Source: Rhodobacterales bacterium
Lineage (GTDB): Bacteria; Pseudomonadota; Alphaproteobacteria; Rhodobacterales; Rhodobacteraceae
DNA: 49,076 nucleotides
Direction: 5' to 3'
Assembly: GCA_017303485.1 (NCBI GenBank)
Contig: JAFLCY010000017.1
Coordinates: 1-49,076 of the forward strand
The notes under the pieces: generated by a model
Database searches by the model: none
What the model saw: only the letters and a program-made list of their open reading frames with translations
What the model was told of the DNA's origin: nothing
Part shown: piece by piece, positions 26,308-36,049 of the stretch
Numbering within the stretch: position 1 is the stretch's first letter
How the letters are laid out: the number at the start of each line of letters is the position of its first letter
Position numbers and translations under genes: made by a program

Positions 26308-27917
26308 GGTTGCGGGGGTGATGCGGGGTCCGCAACGATCGGTTCCAACTGGCCGCGGTAGTGGACCATCAGCTCTCCGGTGACGGGCGCAAACAGGCGG
26401 ACGTCGAAGTGGAAGCGGCCGTCTTCGGCGTATTCGCGGGTTTCTGACCGGGGCAGCATCCAGCGTGGCAGCGGGATCGGGCCGAGGCGCCCTCCCGCGA
26501 CGGGATAGTGCAGGGCGCTGTCCCTGACGGCCAGTCCGAGGAGGAAGGTAAACGGTCCGAAGCGTTCGGTCATCCCTCGCGGTGTCTCGGCGAGATGCGA
26601 GCGGAAGCGGCGTGTTCCGAAGCGGCGCGTCCAGGTTTCGCCATCGCTGGTCGCGGTCTTGGTGACCTCGACTTCGGTGTCGTCGGTGGCAGGCGGGAAG
26701 CGGAAGAGGGTGGCGAGGAAGCGGCTCCAGAGGCCGGTGCCGCGCGTCACCGAAGCGCGGCCCTGCCAGCGCGAGAGCCCTGCAGTCAAATGGGTGGCGC
26801 GCACGGCCTCTGGCAGGGTGGCAAAGACGGGGCCGAGGACGCGCGGAAAGATCGGGTCCAGCGGTACGCTCCGGCGTTCGAAACGGATGGCGAGATCCGA
26901 CATGGCGGCTTCCAACTCGTCGAGACTGAGGATCTCAAGCGCGGGTGTGGCCCCGGTTGGCAATGTGGAGCGGCGCAGAAGGGCGCGGGCGGCAATGGCG
27001 GGGACGAAGGGTCCGTCGCCGTCCTCTGCCAGCAGGGTCCATCTGTGGCGGTGGGTGGCGGTCGTCACGCTGACGGACATGCCGCCCGTGCCGGTGCCGA
27101 AGGGCGCAAGGAGATCGGCGGCAAGTCGGAAGGTGCGGACAAGCGGTGTGGTGACCGGGAACGGGATGCGGCGGCGGAGGGCGGCGAAAGCGGCAAGGCC
27201 ATAGCGCATCAGCCCAAGTTCGAGGCCGGCGCGGAAGTCGACGGTCCGGGCACCGAAATGGGCGGGGAACAGTCGGGTATCGGGCACCTCGATCCGCCAG
27301 CCCTGCCGGACAAGGCCGTCGGGGAGGGCATAGAGTTTCGGGTCGGACCAGCCCGGGACTGTGGTCCAGCGCCCGCCCAGATAGACCGGGAAGGGGCGGC
27401 CCGCCTGCGACAGGATCGAGGCCATGACGGACAGGCCGCGCGGACTGCGGTTGCCGGGCAGGATGGCGCTGTCGATGTGCAGAGGCTGGTCACGGCCGGT
27501 AAGGGCGCGGACGGCGGCGCTGGAAATGGCGGGCACAGAGGACAGGCCAGAGATCGCGGCGCGGTCGGCTTTGCGCGCCTCGGCGTCCAATGCGGTGATC
27601 CCGGCACAAAAGGCTGCGCTGTCGGCAAGATCGAGGTAATGCGCCCCGGCGGCCAGGGCGGCCCTGGCAAGCCGGTAGGGGTCGGCCCCGTAAACATGGA
27701 AGGGGCCGGCCGCGTCGATGATGACCTGATGCCCGGCAAGGGCGGAGAGGTCGCCGGTCCGGTCCATCTGCAGGGCGGTCGCGTCGATCTCCTGCGCGAG
27801 TGTCCGGGCGGTGGAGAGGGTGCGCGCGGCGATGGTGATCTGGTGGCCGTCTCGGGCCAGAAGCCGGGCGAGGCGCGCGCCGAAGACGCCGGTCCCGCCA
27901 TGGATGAGGACCTTCAT
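26304..27917 (-). CDS. Saccharopine-dehydrogenase-like Rossmann protein with DUF4166
   Basis: A 537-residue protein. The N-terminal Rossmann fold has 'HGGTGVFGARLARLLA' (NAD(P)-binding Gly-rich loop at 7-13) followed by 'DAAGPFHVYG', as in saccharopine-dehydrogenase-like proteins. The C-terminal 180 residues match the pattern of DUF4166 ('FGPFTFLLGLAVRDSALHYPV'-type stretch with conserved Trp/Arg). Its role is unknown; related proteins are annotated as oxidoreductases. The long frame from 28142 contains a proline/arginine-rich N-terminus antisense to nothing useful, so the ATG at 27917 was chosen. That start overlaps the stop of the DUF393 gene. Confidence 0.87.
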   Translation of the reverse strand: MKVLIHGGTGVFGARLARLLARDGHQITIAARTLSTARTLAQEIDATALQMDRTGDLSALAGHQVIIDAAGPFHVYGADPYRLARAALAAGAHYLDLADSAAFCAGITALDAEARKADRAAISGLSSVPAISSAAVRALTGRDQPLHIDSAILPGNRSPRGLSVMASILSQAGRPFPVYLGGRWTTVPGWSDPKLYALPDGLVRQGWRIEVPDTRLFPAHFGARTVDFRAGLELGLMRYGLAAFAALRRRIPFPVTTPLVRTFRLAADLLAPFGTGTGGMSVSVTTATHRHRWTLLAEDGDGPFVPAIAARALLRRSTLPTGATPALEILSLDELEAAMSDLAIRFERRSVPLDPIFPRVLGPVFATLPEAVRATHLTAGLSRWQGRASVTRGTGLWSRFLATLFRFPPATDDTEVEVTKTATSDGETWTRRFGTRRFRSHLAETPRGMTERFGPFTFLLGLAVRDSALHYPVAGGRLGPIPLPRWMLPRSETREYAEDGRFHFDVRLFAPVTGELMVHYRGQLEPIVADPASPPQP

Positions 27918-28363
27918 CGCAGGATGCGCCGTTGCAGCGCGGGGTCGGGAAGCGCGCAGAGGTCGGCCCGGCCGAAAAGCCGGTAGCGGTTGCGGGCGAG
28001 GCGGATGTAAAGCCAGTCGCGGATCGGGCGGGGGATCAGGCGCAGCGTCAGGGTCAGATGGCCCCATCCACCGAAGCGGCGACCGGCGTGGAGGACGGCC
28101 TCGAAATCCTTGTGCGCCTGGCCCTGGTCCAGGAACAGCCAACTCGCCGGGTCCTGCGGGTTCAGGCCGTAGTGGGTGAGGAGTGCTGTGCCAAGCGGCG
28201 ACTGGATCGGGCAGATGCGGGTGGTGCCCTTGCGGTCAAGCCGGTGGATCATCCGCGCGCCCCAGCTGCAGATCGCGCAGTCGGCATCCATCACCGCGAC
28301 GGGGGCGCTGTCGTCGAAGGGCGGGACAGAGGGGTCGGCGCGATAGGAATAGGGCGCGGTCAT
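27914..28363 (-). CDS. DUF393 (DCC family) thiol-disulfide oxidoreductase-like protein
   Basis: A 149-residue protein with 'DADCAICSW' (Cys29-x-x-Cys32), the thioredoxin-fold active-site pattern of the DCC family, followed by the usual 'HRLDRKG' and 'PIQSPLG'. The C-terminus has 'WLYIRLARNRYRLFGR', a well-conserved family motif. A role in redox chemistry is presumed but unproven. Its stop overlaps the start of the DUF4166 gene (ATGA at 27914-27917), so the pair is made together. DUF393 and DUF4166 neighbours elsewhere would suggest a shared pathway. Confidence 0.9.
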   Translation of the reverse strand: MTAPYSYRADPSVPPFDDSAPVAVMDADCAICSWGARMIHRLDRKGTTRICPIQSPLGTALLTHYGLNPQDPASWLFLDQGQAHKDFEAVLHAGRRFGGWGHLTLTLRLIPRPIRDWLYIRLARNRYRLFGRADLCALPDPALQRRILR

Positions 28364-28417
28364 GCAAGAAATCTTGGTGCTTTCTCCGAGGTCCGCAAGG
28401 CGGCGCAGCGTCGCAAG

Positions 28418-29611
28418 TCAGGCGTTCAGGATCAGGTCAAGCCCGTGGCGCGAAAGCCGTTCGATGCCGTCCGGTTTGACCAGAACCGAATGCCCAAGCG
28501 TCATCGCTTCGCCTGCCGCGCTGTCCATCAGGATCATGTGCAGGAAGAAGACCTGCCCTGCCTGCATGATCAGGGGGTTGTTCTCATAGAACATCGGGAA
28601 GTCGACCCAGATCGGATTGTAGACCGCCCCCATGCCGTAACCGCAGGCCCTCAGACGCGCGTGGGAAAACCCGTGGGCATCGAAGACGCGGGCGTGGGCG
28701 GCGTAGACATCGCCCATCGGCGCGCCCGGGCGGATGGCGGCCTCGCAGGCTTCCAGCGCCTCGACGGCGGCCGCGTGCATCCGGCGGTGATGGTCGGAGG
28801 CGCGGCCGACAAGCACCGTGCGCATCATCGCGGCGTGGTAGCGGGCATAGGCCCCGGACCATTCCAGCGTGAGTTGGTCATTCGGCGACAGATGGCGGCG
28901 ACCGGAGTAGTAGCGGCAGAGAAGCGCGCCGGGGCCGGAGCCGAGGATGAACTCGTTGCCGGCATAGTCGCCACCGCCCTTGAAGACCGCGCCCTGCATG
29001 GCGGCGAGGATATCGCCCTCAAAGGCACCGGGGCGGGCGAGGGCTATGGCCTGATCCAGCGCGTCGTCCGACAGCGCGGCGGCGCGGCGGTGCATCTCGA
29101 TCTCGGCAGGGGATTTGACACGGCGGAGGGCACGGATCAGCTCGGAAGCGTCGATCAGGCCCGGAATCGCGGCATGAAGTGCGCGGCCGGTGCGGTCGGT
29201 AAGGCCGACAGTGTCGGATTCATAGCCGATCAGGCCTTTCACACCGAGATCGGCAAGCAGGTTGGCAAGGTCGCGAGCGGGACTCGCACCCTCGATGTCC
29301 TGCCAGATGTGGATTTCGGCGTCCGTGAGGGTTGAGGTTAACTGCGCCTGCCGCAAGTCTGGGGTGCGGGTAAGGAGATGCAAATCTCCCTTCGCGGTAA
29401 GGATCATGCACTGGAACATCGCAAAGCCGAAAGTGTCGTAACCGGAAATCCAGAAATGGCCTTCGGGTGCGAACATCAGGAGGGCGTCGAGGCCCCGGGC
29501 CTGAAGCGCAACGCGAGCGCTTGCCTGACGGGCGGCGTATTCGGTGGGGGTGAAGTGCATGGGCATGTACGGCAGGAAAGCCTGTGCGGGGGTATGGGTC
29601 AAGTGTTGCAT
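28418..29611 (-). CDS. M24/creatinase-fold protein lacking the usual metal ligands
   Basis: A protein of about 397 residues. The N-terminal creatinase domain (about 20-150, '[20 protein letters not shown]') is followed by a pita-bread domain (about 160-395). In metallopeptidases the pita-bread fold carries Asp, Asp, His, Glu and Glu. Here the positions read '[17 protein letters not shown]' (Asp changed), 'GYGMGAVYN' instead of a GHG-type motif, and 'FFLHMI' where EPG is expected. The protein therefore resembles metal-independent members such as creatinase or ectoine hydrolase rather than Xaa-Pro peptidase. Starts at 29611, 29566 and 29560 are possible; none has a good ribosome site. It is divergent from the 5-oxoprolinase gene. 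Confidence 0.82.
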   Translation of the reverse strand: MQHLTHTPAQAFLPYMPMHFTPTEYAARQASARVALQARGLDALLMFAPEGHFWISGYDTFGFAMFQCMILTAKGDLHLLTRTPDLRQAQLTSTLTDAEIHIWQDIEGASPARDLANLLADLGVKGLIGYESDTVGLTDRTGRALHAAIPGLIDASELIRALRRVKSPAEIEMHRRAAALSDDALDQAIALARPGAFEGDILAAMQGAVFKGGGDYAGNEFILGSGPGALLCRYYSGRRHLSPNDQLTLEWSGAYARYHAAMMRTVLVGRASDHHRRMHAAAVEALEACEAAIRPGAPMGDVYAAHARVFDAHGFSHARLRACGYGMGAVYNPIWVDFPMFYENNPLIMQAGQVFFLHMILMDSAAGEAMTLGHSVLVKPDGIERLSRHGLDLILNA

Positions 29612-29651
29612 CCGGGCGCGGGGCAGGTCACGAAAGGGGCGGAGGTGCGGC

Positions 29652-32600
29652 ATGGCTTGGGAATTCTGGATTGACCGGGGCGGCACCTTCACCGACGTCG
29701 TGGGACGGGCGCCGGACGGGCGGCTGGTCACGGCGAAACTTCTGTCAGAGAATCCCGAACGCTACCCGGATGCAGCGGTGCAGGGTATTCGCGATTGCCT
29801 TGGGCTGAAGCCGGGCGAGCCGATCCCGGAGGCGGCCATTGCGGCGGTCAAGATGGGGACGACGGTCGCAACCAACGCGCTTCTGGAGCGGAAGGGCGAG
29901 AGGGTTGCGCTGCTGATCACCGAAGGGTTCGGCGATCTGCTGCGGATCGGTACTCAAGCGCGGCCATTGTTGTTTGAATTGAACATCCGGCGGCCCGACT
30001 TGCTTTATGAACAGGTGTTCGAGATTCCGGGCCGGATGGATGCCGAAGGGCAGGAAGTGCGCCCGTTGGACGAAGCCGCGGTGCTGACGGCACTGGCGGC
30101 GGCGCGGGCCGAGGGGATCGCGGCGGTGGCGGTGGCCCTGATGCACGGGCATGTGAATCCGGACCACGAGGCACGGGTCGGGGCCATGGCGCGCCAGGCT
30201 GGCTTCACGCAGATTTCCCTTTCGCATCAGGTGTCGCGGCTGGCCAAGCTGGTGCCGCGCGGGGACACGACAGTTGTCGATGCCTACCTTTCTCCGATCC
30301 TGCGGCGCTATGTGGCGCAGGTGGAAGGCGCTTTGGACATGGGGCGGGCGACGGGTCGGCTCTTGTTCATGCAGTCGAACGGCGGGCTGACCGAAGCCGG
30401 GCGGTTCCAGGGCAAGGACGCGATCCTTTCGGGTCCCGCCGGAGGAATCGTCGGCATGGCGCGTACCGCCGAGGCGGCGGGGTTCGACCGGCTGATCGGT
30501 TTTGACATGGGCGGAACCTCGACCGATGTCAGTCATTATGCCGGGCAATATGAACGCTCGTTCGAAACTGAGGTCGCAGGCGTCCGCATGCGTGCGCCGA
30601 TGATGGACATCCACACGGTCGCGGCGGGGGGCGGGTCGATCTGCTCCTTCCGGGACGGGCGGTTTCAGGTCGGCCCGGAAAGCGCGGGTGCCAATCCGGG
30701 ACCGGCGAGCTACCGGCGTGGCGGGCCGCTGACGATCACCGATTGCAACGTGATGCTGGGGCGTCTGTCGCCCGCGCATTTCCCTGCGGTCTTCGGACCG
30801 GGCGGCGACGCGCCGCTGGATGCCGCGATCGTGCGGGAGAAGTTCGCGGCACTGGCGACCGAGATCGCTGCGGCGACCGGAAAACGCGACACGCCGGAAG
30901 GGATCGCCGAGGGGTTCCTGCGGATCGCCATCGACAACATGGCCAATGCGATCAAGAAGATCAGCGTGCAGCGTGGGCATGATGTGACGGGCTACGCCCT
31001 GCAGTGCTTTGGCGGTGCGGGCGGGCAACATGCCTGCGGCGTGGCGGATGCGCTGGGGATGAAAGCCATTTTCATCCATCCGCAGGCCGGAGTGCTGTCG
31101 GCTTTCGGCATGGGGCTGGCGCATCTGCGCGAGCTGCGGGAAACGCAATTCGACGCGCCGCTTTCGGACGTTGCGGCGGCCCTGACGCGGATCGAGGACC
31201 TTGCCGCGGAAGCCTCGGGCGCCCTGTCGGATCAGGGGATAGCCTACCCGAAGATCACGCAGACGGCGCATCTGCGCTATGAGGGGCAGCACCAGTCGCT
31301 GCCGGTGCCGTTCGGAGACGCAGAGGCGATGGCGCAGGACTTCGCCGTGGCGCATCAGGCACGCTTTGGCTTCACCTCGCCCGAGCGGGCGCTTCTGTTC
31401 GAAATGCTCGCGGTCGAGGCCGAGGGCGGGGGGGCGGACCTGCCGGACCTGTCGCCCGGCGCAAGGCAGGGGCAGCCGGTCGAACGGCTGCGGGTCTGGG
31501 CCGGGGGGCGTTGGCAGGAGGTCGATCTCTACCAGCGCGAGAATTGCGGGGCGGCGACGCGGATCGCCGGACCGGCGGTGATCAGCGAGGCGACCGGGAC
31601 GGTGGTCGTCGAGACCGGCTGGGAGGCGCGGGTCGACGGGCAGGCGAACCTGATCCTGCGGCGCATCGAGGATGTCGCGCGGCCGCCTGCCGCGGGCACA
31701 TCGGCCGATCCGGTGCTGCTGGAGGTGTTCAACAACCTGTTCATGTCGGTCGCCGATCAGATGGGGGCGACGCTGGCCAACACGGCCTGGTCGGTCAATA
31801 TCAAGGAAAGGCTGGATTTTTCCTGCGCCATCTTCGATGCGGCGGGCGATCTGGTCGCCAATGCCCCGCATGTGCCGGTGCATCTGGGGTCGATGTCCCA
31901 TGCGGTGAAGACGGTGATCGCCGCCGAGGGTGCGACAGCGCAGGAGGGCGATGCCTGGATGCTGAACGCGCCCTGGAACGGCGGGACGCATCTGCCGGAC
32001 GTGACGGTGATAACCCCGGTCTTCGTTGGCGGGAAGGCGGCTTTCTGGCTGGGCTCGCGCGGGCATCACGCCGATATCGGCGGGCGCACGCCGGGCTCTG
32101 CCCCGCCGGACAGCACGACGATCGAGGAAGAAGGGGTGGTGATCGACCTGTTTCCTCTGGTGGTCGCAGGCAGGCTGCGCGAGGCGGAAACGCGGGCGCT
32201 TCTCGGCTCGGGCCGCTGGCCGTGCCGGTCGCCGGATCAGAACATGGCCGACCTCAAGGCGCAGATCGCCGCGAACGAAACCGGGCGGCGTGAGCTTCTG
32301 CGGGTGGTGGCGCTGCACGGGGCCGATGTGGTCGCCGCCTACATGCAACATGTGCAAAGGAACGCCGAGGAATGTGTGCGGGCGGTGATTGACCGGCTGA
32401 CCGACGGCGCGTTCCGCTATCCGATGGACATCGGCGCTGAAATCCAGGTGAAGGTGACGGTGGACCATGGATCGCGGTCGGCGACAATCGATTTCACCGG
32501 CTCCTCGCCGCAGCATTCCGGCAATTACAATGCGCCGCAGGCGGTGACGCGGGCAGTGGTGCTGTATGTGTTCCGCACGCTGGTCGGCAAGGCGATCCCG

Positions 32601-33227
32601 CTGAACGAGGGGTGCCTCAAGCCCCTGACGATCATCGTGCCAGAGGGAACGCTGTTGAACCCGGTGGCCCCGGCGGCAGTGATCGCGGGGAATACCGAGG
32701 TCAGCCAATCGGCCTGCAATGCGCTTTACGGCGCGCTGGGGGTGGTGGCGGCGGCGCAGGGCACGATGAACAACTTCATCTGGGGCAACGACCAGTTCCA
32801 GAACTACGAGACCATCGCCGGTGGCACGGGCGCAGGGCCGGGCTTCCCGGGCTGCGACGCGGTGCAGAGCCACATGACCAACACGCGGATGACCGATCCT
32901 GAAGTTCTGGAGAAACGCTTTCCGGTGCGGCTGGAGGCGTTCGGAATCCGGGCGGGTTCCGGCGGGGCGGGGCAATGGCGCGGCGGCGGCGGGGCGGTGC
33001 GGAAGCTGCGATTTCTGGCGCCGGTCACCGTGACGACGCTGTGCGGCAGCCGGAAGGTGCCTCCGTTCGGGGGCGATTGCGGCGGCCCGGGCGCGGTGGG
33101 CGAGAACTGGGTACACTGGCCCGACGGTCGGCTGGAACGGCTGGAAGGCAACGACGAGCGCGATCTTCCCGAAGACGCGGTCTTCGAGATGCGCACGCCG
33201 GGCGGGGGCGGCTGGGGTCGGCCATAG
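29652..33227 (+). CDS. 5-oxoprolinase (fused HyuA/HyuB, ATP-dependent)
   Basis: A 1191-residue fused hydantoinase/oxoprolinase. The N-terminal half (about 1-690) is the HyuA ATPase-like part: '[13 protein letters not shown]' (phosphate-binding), '[21 protein letters not shown]', '[13 protein letters not shown]' (second nucleotide motif). The C-terminal half (about 700-1191) is HyuB-like: '[17 protein letters not shown]' onwards and '[23 protein letters not shown]'. The opening and the single-chain fusion match 5-oxoprolinases, which open 5-oxoproline to glutamate using ATP; an N-methylhydantoinase activity cannot be excluded. GGAGG lies 6 bases before the ATG at 29652. It is divergent from the M24-like gene. 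Confidence 0.9.
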   Translation: MAWEFWIDRGGTFTDVVGRAPDGRLVTAKLLSENPERYPDAAVQGIRDCLGLKPGEPIPEAAIAAVKMGTTVATNALLERKGERVALLITEGFGDLLRIGTQARPLLFELNIRRPDLLYEQVFEIPGRMDAEGQEVRPLDEAAVLTALAAARAEGIAAVAVALMHGHVNPDHEARVGAMARQAGFTQISLSHQVSRLAKLVPRGDTTVVDAYLSPILRRYVAQVEGALDMGRATGRLLFMQSNGGLTEAGRFQGKDAILSGPAGGIVGMARTAEAAGFDRLIGFDMGGTSTDVSHYAGQYERSFETEVAGVRMRAPMMDIHTVAAGGGSICSFRDGRFQVGPESAGANPGPASYRRGGPLTITDCNVMLGRLSPAHFPAVFGPGGDAPLDAAIVREKFAALATEIAAATGKRDTPEGIAEGFLRIAIDNMANAIKKISVQRGHDVTGYALQCFGGAGGQHACGVADALGMKAIFIHPQAGVLSAFGMGLAHLRELRETQFDAPLSDVAAALTRIEDLAAEASGALSDQGIAYPKITQTAHLRYEGQHQSLPVPFGDAEAMAQDFAVAHQARFGFTSPERALLFEMLAVEAEGGGADLPDLSPGARQGQPVERLRVWAGGRWQEVDLYQRENCGAATRIAGPAVISEATGTVVVETGWEARVDGQANLILRRIEDVARPPAAGTSADPVLLEVFNNLFMSVADQMGATLANTAWSVNIKERLDFSCAIFDAAGDLVANAPHVPVHLGSMSHAVKTVIAAEGATAQEGDAWMLNAPWNGGTHLPDVTVITPVFVGGKAAFWLGSRGHHADIGGRTPGSAPPDSTTIEEEGVVIDLFPLVVAGRLREAETRALLGSGRWPCRSPDQNMADLKAQIAANETGRRELLRVVALHGADVVAAYMQHVQRNAEECVRAVIDRLTDGAFRYPMDIGAEIQVKVTVDHGSRSATIDFTGSSPQHSGNYNAPQAVTRAVVLYVFRTLVGKAIPLNEGCLKPLTIIVPEGTLLNPVAPAAVIAGNTEVSQSACNALYGALGVVAAAQGTMNNFIWGNDQFQNYETIAGGTGAGPGFPGCDAVQSHMTNTRMTDPEVLEKRFPVRLEAFGIRAGSGGAGQWRGGGGAVRKLRFLAPVTVTTLCGSRKVPPFGGDCGGPGAVGENWVHWPDGRLERLEGNDERDLPEDAVFEMRTPGGGGWGRP

Positions 33228-33312
33228 GCGGCGGATGGCCGGGGCGCTGCGCCATCATTGTTGCGGGGCGGGACACACCCCATATTTCCAGCGGCGGAAG
33301 AAGGAGGCCAGG

Positions 33313-33999
33313 ATGCTGAATGCGAAATCGCTGTTGGACAGCCTTGTCGGAGGTCTGTCCCAGGCAACCAGCGGGCAGGGCGCCAGGGGGCTGGCGGACA
33401 AGGCGAAAGCCGGCTGGGACAGCCAGTCGGCGCTGGGCAAGGGCGCGATTGCGGGCGGACTTCTGGGGCTTTTGCTGACCGGGGGTGGCCGGCGCATGCT
33501 GGGGACGGGCCTCAAGATCGGCGGCATGGCGGCCATCGGAGGGCTTGCCTACAAGGCCTACGAGGATTGGAAGAACGGCCAGACGGGTGAGGCGACCGCC
33601 CTGCCTCCTCCGGAGGGAAGCGCGTTCCAGCCGGCCGATGCGGCGGCAGCCGATGACCTGGCGACGCGCCTGTTGCAGGCCATGATCGCCGCAGCCAAGG
33701 CCGATGGCCATGTGACCCCGGACGAACGCGCGGTGATCGACGGTCAGCTTGCGGGGCTTGGCCTTGGGCAGGACGCCACGGCGCTGATCACCGCCGAACT
33801 GGATGCACCGCTGGACGTGGGCCGCATCTCAGCCCTGGCACGGAACGAGGCCGAGGCGACGCAACTTTACGCGGCATCGCTTCTGGTGGTCGACGAACAA
33901 TCCCCCGCCGAAAAGGGCTACCTGGCCATGCTGGCGGCGCGGATGAATCTGGATCAGGGGCTGGTCGACCGTCTGCACGCCGAAGCGGCGCGGCTCTGA
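33313..33999 (+). CDS. TerB/DUF533 family protein
   Basis: A 228-residue protein. Its N-terminal region holds a Gly-rich, mildly hydrophobic stretch (about 45-78, 'GAIAGGLLGLLLTGGGRRMLGTGL') typical of DUF533 and probably membrane-associated. The C-terminal 115 residues are a TerB-like helical domain with the acidic motif 'AKADGHVTPDERAVID', a potential metal site as in TerB. AGGAGG lies before the ATG at 33313. Function is undefined; TerB-like domains occur in stress and tellurite-linked systems. It ends 4 bases from the convergent aldolase-like gene. Confidence 0.85.
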   Translation: MLNAKSLLDSLVGGLSQATSGQGARGLADKAKAGWDSQSALGKGAIAGGLLGLLLTGGGRRMLGTGLKIGGMAAIGGLAYKAYEDWKNGQTGEATALPPPEGSAFQPADAAAADDLATRLLQAMIAAAKADGHVTPDERAVIDGQLAGLGLGQDATALITAELDAPLDVGRISALARNEAEATQLYAASLLVVDEQSPAEKGYLAMLAARMNLDQGLVDRLHAEAARL

Positions 34000-34003
34000 C
34001 CCC

Positions 34004-34750
34004 TCAGTTGGCGTAGCCGGGGTCCTCGGCATCGAGGATCGCGCGCAGTTCGTGCAGATGCGCCTCGGCGAAGCCGGGATAGGCCTCCCACTCCTGGGCG
34101 GTCTTTTCCGCAACCGCCTCGGACAGGACGCGAAGGGGCCGCCCGGTCTGCAGCGCACGGATGTAGGTTTCGGCTGCGCGCTCGAAATAATAGAGGCGGT
34201 TGAAGGTTTCCGCCACCGTGCGCCCGATGATCAGGACGCCATGGTTGCCCATGATCATCGTGGTGATCTTCGGGTCGGCCAGCAACTGGGCGCAGCGCGC
34301 GCCCTCTTCCTCGAAGGCCATGCCGGCGTAGTGGTCGTCGATGACATAGCGATTGTGGAACATCGCCGTGTTCTGGTCGATCGCAGGCAGGCGCGAGTCG
34401 GCCAGGCTGGCCAGCACGGTGGCATGGATCGAATGGACATGCATGACGCAAGCCGCATGCGGACAGGCGCGGTGGATGCTGCCATGCAGGCCCCAGGCCG
34501 TCGGATCCGGCGCATCGGGGCGCGACATGGTGTGCGGATCGTTCGCGTCGATCTCGACCAGTGAGGAGGCGGTGATCCGGCTGAAGTGGCGACCGTTCGG
34601 GTTGATGAGAAACCGGGTGCCCTCCGGGTTGACCGCCAGCGAGAAGTGGTTGGCCACGGCCTCGTGCAGGTTCAGCCGGGCGGTCCAGCGAAAGGCGGCC
34701 GCAAGATCCTGCCGGAGGTCGAGGAATGTCATGTTGGTGTGATGGTTCAT
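34004..34750 (-). CDS. Class II aldolase/adducin family protein
   Basis: A 248-residue protein of the fuculose-aldolase/adducin fold. Zinc-ligand candidates are His104 and His106 ('MHVHSIHATVL') and His170 ('MGNHGVLIIG'). The residue matching the catalytic Glu of fuculose-1-phosphate aldolase appears to be His89, as in adducin-type relatives, so a classical aldolase reaction is uncertain. GGGAG lies 6 bases before the ATG at 34750; the longer frame from 34777 is less likely. No sugar-catabolic genes are adjacent. Confidence 0.88.
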   Translation of the reverse strand: MNHHTNMTFLDLRQDLAAAFRWTARLNLHEAVANHFSLAVNPEGTRFLINPNGRHFSRITASSLVEIDANDPHTMSRPDAPDPTAWGLHGSIHRACPHAACVMHVHSIHATVLASLADSRLPAIDQNTAMFHNRYVIDDHYAGMAFEEEGARCAQLLADPKITTMIMGNHGVLIIGRTVAETFNRLYYFERAAETYIRALQTGRPLRVLSEAVAEKTAQEWEAYPGFAEAHLHELRAILDAEDPGYAN

Positions 34751-35014
34751 ACAGAACTCCCGCGGCGAATCAGGCATCAGTCCATTGAAGGGCTGCTTTT
34801 CGGTTCAGAATAGGTTAACAGCATCGACAAGGGTACCTTGCCAGCCCGGAATGGGTGAGTCTTTCAACCTGAGTGTGAGACCGTGGCCAAAGCAAGGCAA
34901 CTTTGACTTGAATGTGGCATGGGTCGGGTGGTTTTTCCTGCAACTTTCCTTTATTCGGGCGAATGCTCTCCGCATTGTAGTTCGAGATTGGCAGAAGGTA
35001 GTGGAGGAGTGCGC

Positions 35015-35446
35015 GTGCAGACTTTCATTCAGACCGACCGCCAACGGGTGCAGCCGCATACCTTGGGTGTGCGGGTAATGCTTTTGACCGACCGGGCCGA
35101 AGGCCGCACCGGCCAGCGGCTCGCCGATTTTGGCAGTGTCGTCGATTTGGCCGATGATCTCGACGACGCCGTTACGACGATCCTTGACGATCCGTTCGGC
35201 TACGATCTTTTTGTGATGGAGTGTGACGGGTTCGGCGGCATCGCCGGGGCAGAGCTTGCGATTTCAAGTCTGATCGCGGGGGATGCCAAGATGCGGGTGA
35301 TCCTGGTCAGCCGCGAGTTCGATGTTCCGGCCTATCCGCTTGGCCGCAGGACGGCTGTCTGCCTGCCGGAAGATGTATCCGATACCAGTTTCCGGATCGG
35401 TTTCGACCACGTCCTGCGGGACCGGGCCGCGATTACGATGAACTGA
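35015..35446 (+). CDS. Degenerate response-regulator receiver-like protein
   Basis: A 143-residue stand-alone protein whose core (about 20-140) reads like a CheY-type receiver: 'VRVMLLTDRAEG' in place of beta-1 and the acidic pair, 'YDLFVMECDGFGG' where the phospho-Asp is normally in 'MD', and 'MRVILVSREF' for beta-4 with Ser in place of Thr. The Lys of the beta-5 turn is absent ('AVCLPEDV'). The phosphoacceptor position seems to be Glu, a natural phosphomimic. It starts with GTG at 35015, supported by GGAGGAG 5 bases upstream. No kinase or output gene is adjacent. The receiver assignment is by eye; the alternative is an unrelated alpha/beta fold. Confidence 0.7.
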   Translation: MQTFIQTDRQRVQPHTLGVRVMLLTDRAEGRTGQRLADFGSVVDLADDLDDAVTTILDDPFGYDLFVMECDGFGGIAGAELAISSLIAGDAKMRVILVSREFDVPAYPLGRRTAVCLPEDVSDTSFRIGFDHVLRDRAAITMN

Positions 35447-35450
35447 GTGG

Positions 35451-35472
35451 CGGGGGCGGCGAACCGCCCCCG
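35451..35472. terminator. GC-rich hairpin between convergent genes
   Basis: A 9-bp stem, CGGGGGCGG with CCGCCCCCG, and a CGAA loop lie 4 bases past the stop of the receiver-like gene and just past the end of cspA on the other strand. This is a probable shared terminator; neither strand has a T-run. Confidence 0.6.
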
Positions 35473-35479
35473 AACCGGC

Positions 35480-35686
35480 TTACGCCAGTGCCAGGTTGGT
35501 CGCAGATTCGCGCCCGTCGCGGCCGGCTTCGATATCGAAGGTGACCGGCTGGCCATCTTTCAGGCTGCGCAGCCCCGCACGCTCCAGCGCGGTGATGTGG
35601 ACGAACACGTCCTTTTTCCCGCCTTCCGGGGCGATGAAGCCGTAGCCTTTGGTTTCATTGAACCATTTCACGGTGCCCTTGGCCAT
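35480..35686 (-). CDS. cspA: Cold-shock protein
   Basis: A 68-residue single cold-shock domain that binds single-stranded RNA/DNA. RNP-1 is 'KGYGFIAP' (13-20) and RNP-2 is 'VFVHI' (28-32). It begins 'MAKGTVKWFNETKGYG', the usual signature. GAGGAG lies about 8 bases before the start. A long 5' leader would extend into the 363-base region up to cmk, as expected for genes of this type, but no cold-shock box was identified. Confidence 0.97.
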   Translation of the reverse strand: MAKGTVKWFNETKGYGFIAPEGGKKDVFVHITALERAGLRSLKDGQPVTFDIEAGRDGRESATNLALA

Positions 35687-36049
35687 CGTGAAGTCTCCTC
35701 AAGTCATGCCGCCCGCAGGATGCGGCGGCCTGGCCCCGTCAGCTTGAAGTCGATTGCTGTGGCCGATGGTCGGAGACAGTGGTCGAAAAGATAACGTCGC
35801 AGCGCGAACCCTTGCACAATTCGGGGCCGAATCCAAGGGAAAATCGCGCCAAAATGGCAGAAGCTCTTGCGGGCCGGCAATGATATCAAAGGGTTGAAAG
35901 TTCGCCCCTGGCTCCGTCCAGCGCCGGGCAGGGCGTCTGCCCGGACTTCCGGATCGGGGTGGGGCAAATCCCCCTTCCCGGCCTGCCGTTTTCCCAATAC
36001 TCCCGTCAGAGGCGTCCGACGCGGAAGCCAGGGGCAGGGTTCGGCAAGC
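35687..36049. promoter_or_regulatory. Divergent region between cspA and cmk
   Basis: A 363-base gap that should hold the leader and promoter of cspA on the minus strand and the promoter of cmk on the plus strand. In related genomes aroA normally precedes cmk; nothing resembling aroA or a remnant of it is visible here in any frame. The shadow frames across the region are Arg/Pro-rich and not protein-like. Confidence 0.45.

Noticed and set aside
29745-33116. Very long minus-strand open frame opposite the oxoprolinase gene
   Set aside because: Arg/His/Pro-rich composition with no domain pattern. It is a shadow of the GC-rich oxoprolinase coding strand.
34010-34750. Plus-strand open frames opposite the class II aldolase gene
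   Set aside because: No protein-like pattern, whereas the minus strand has clear zinc-ligand motifs and a good ribosome site.
35867-36049. N-terminal extension of cmk
   Set aside because: The extra 61 residues are Arg/Pro/Gly-rich and unlike the family, which begins at the Walker A strand.
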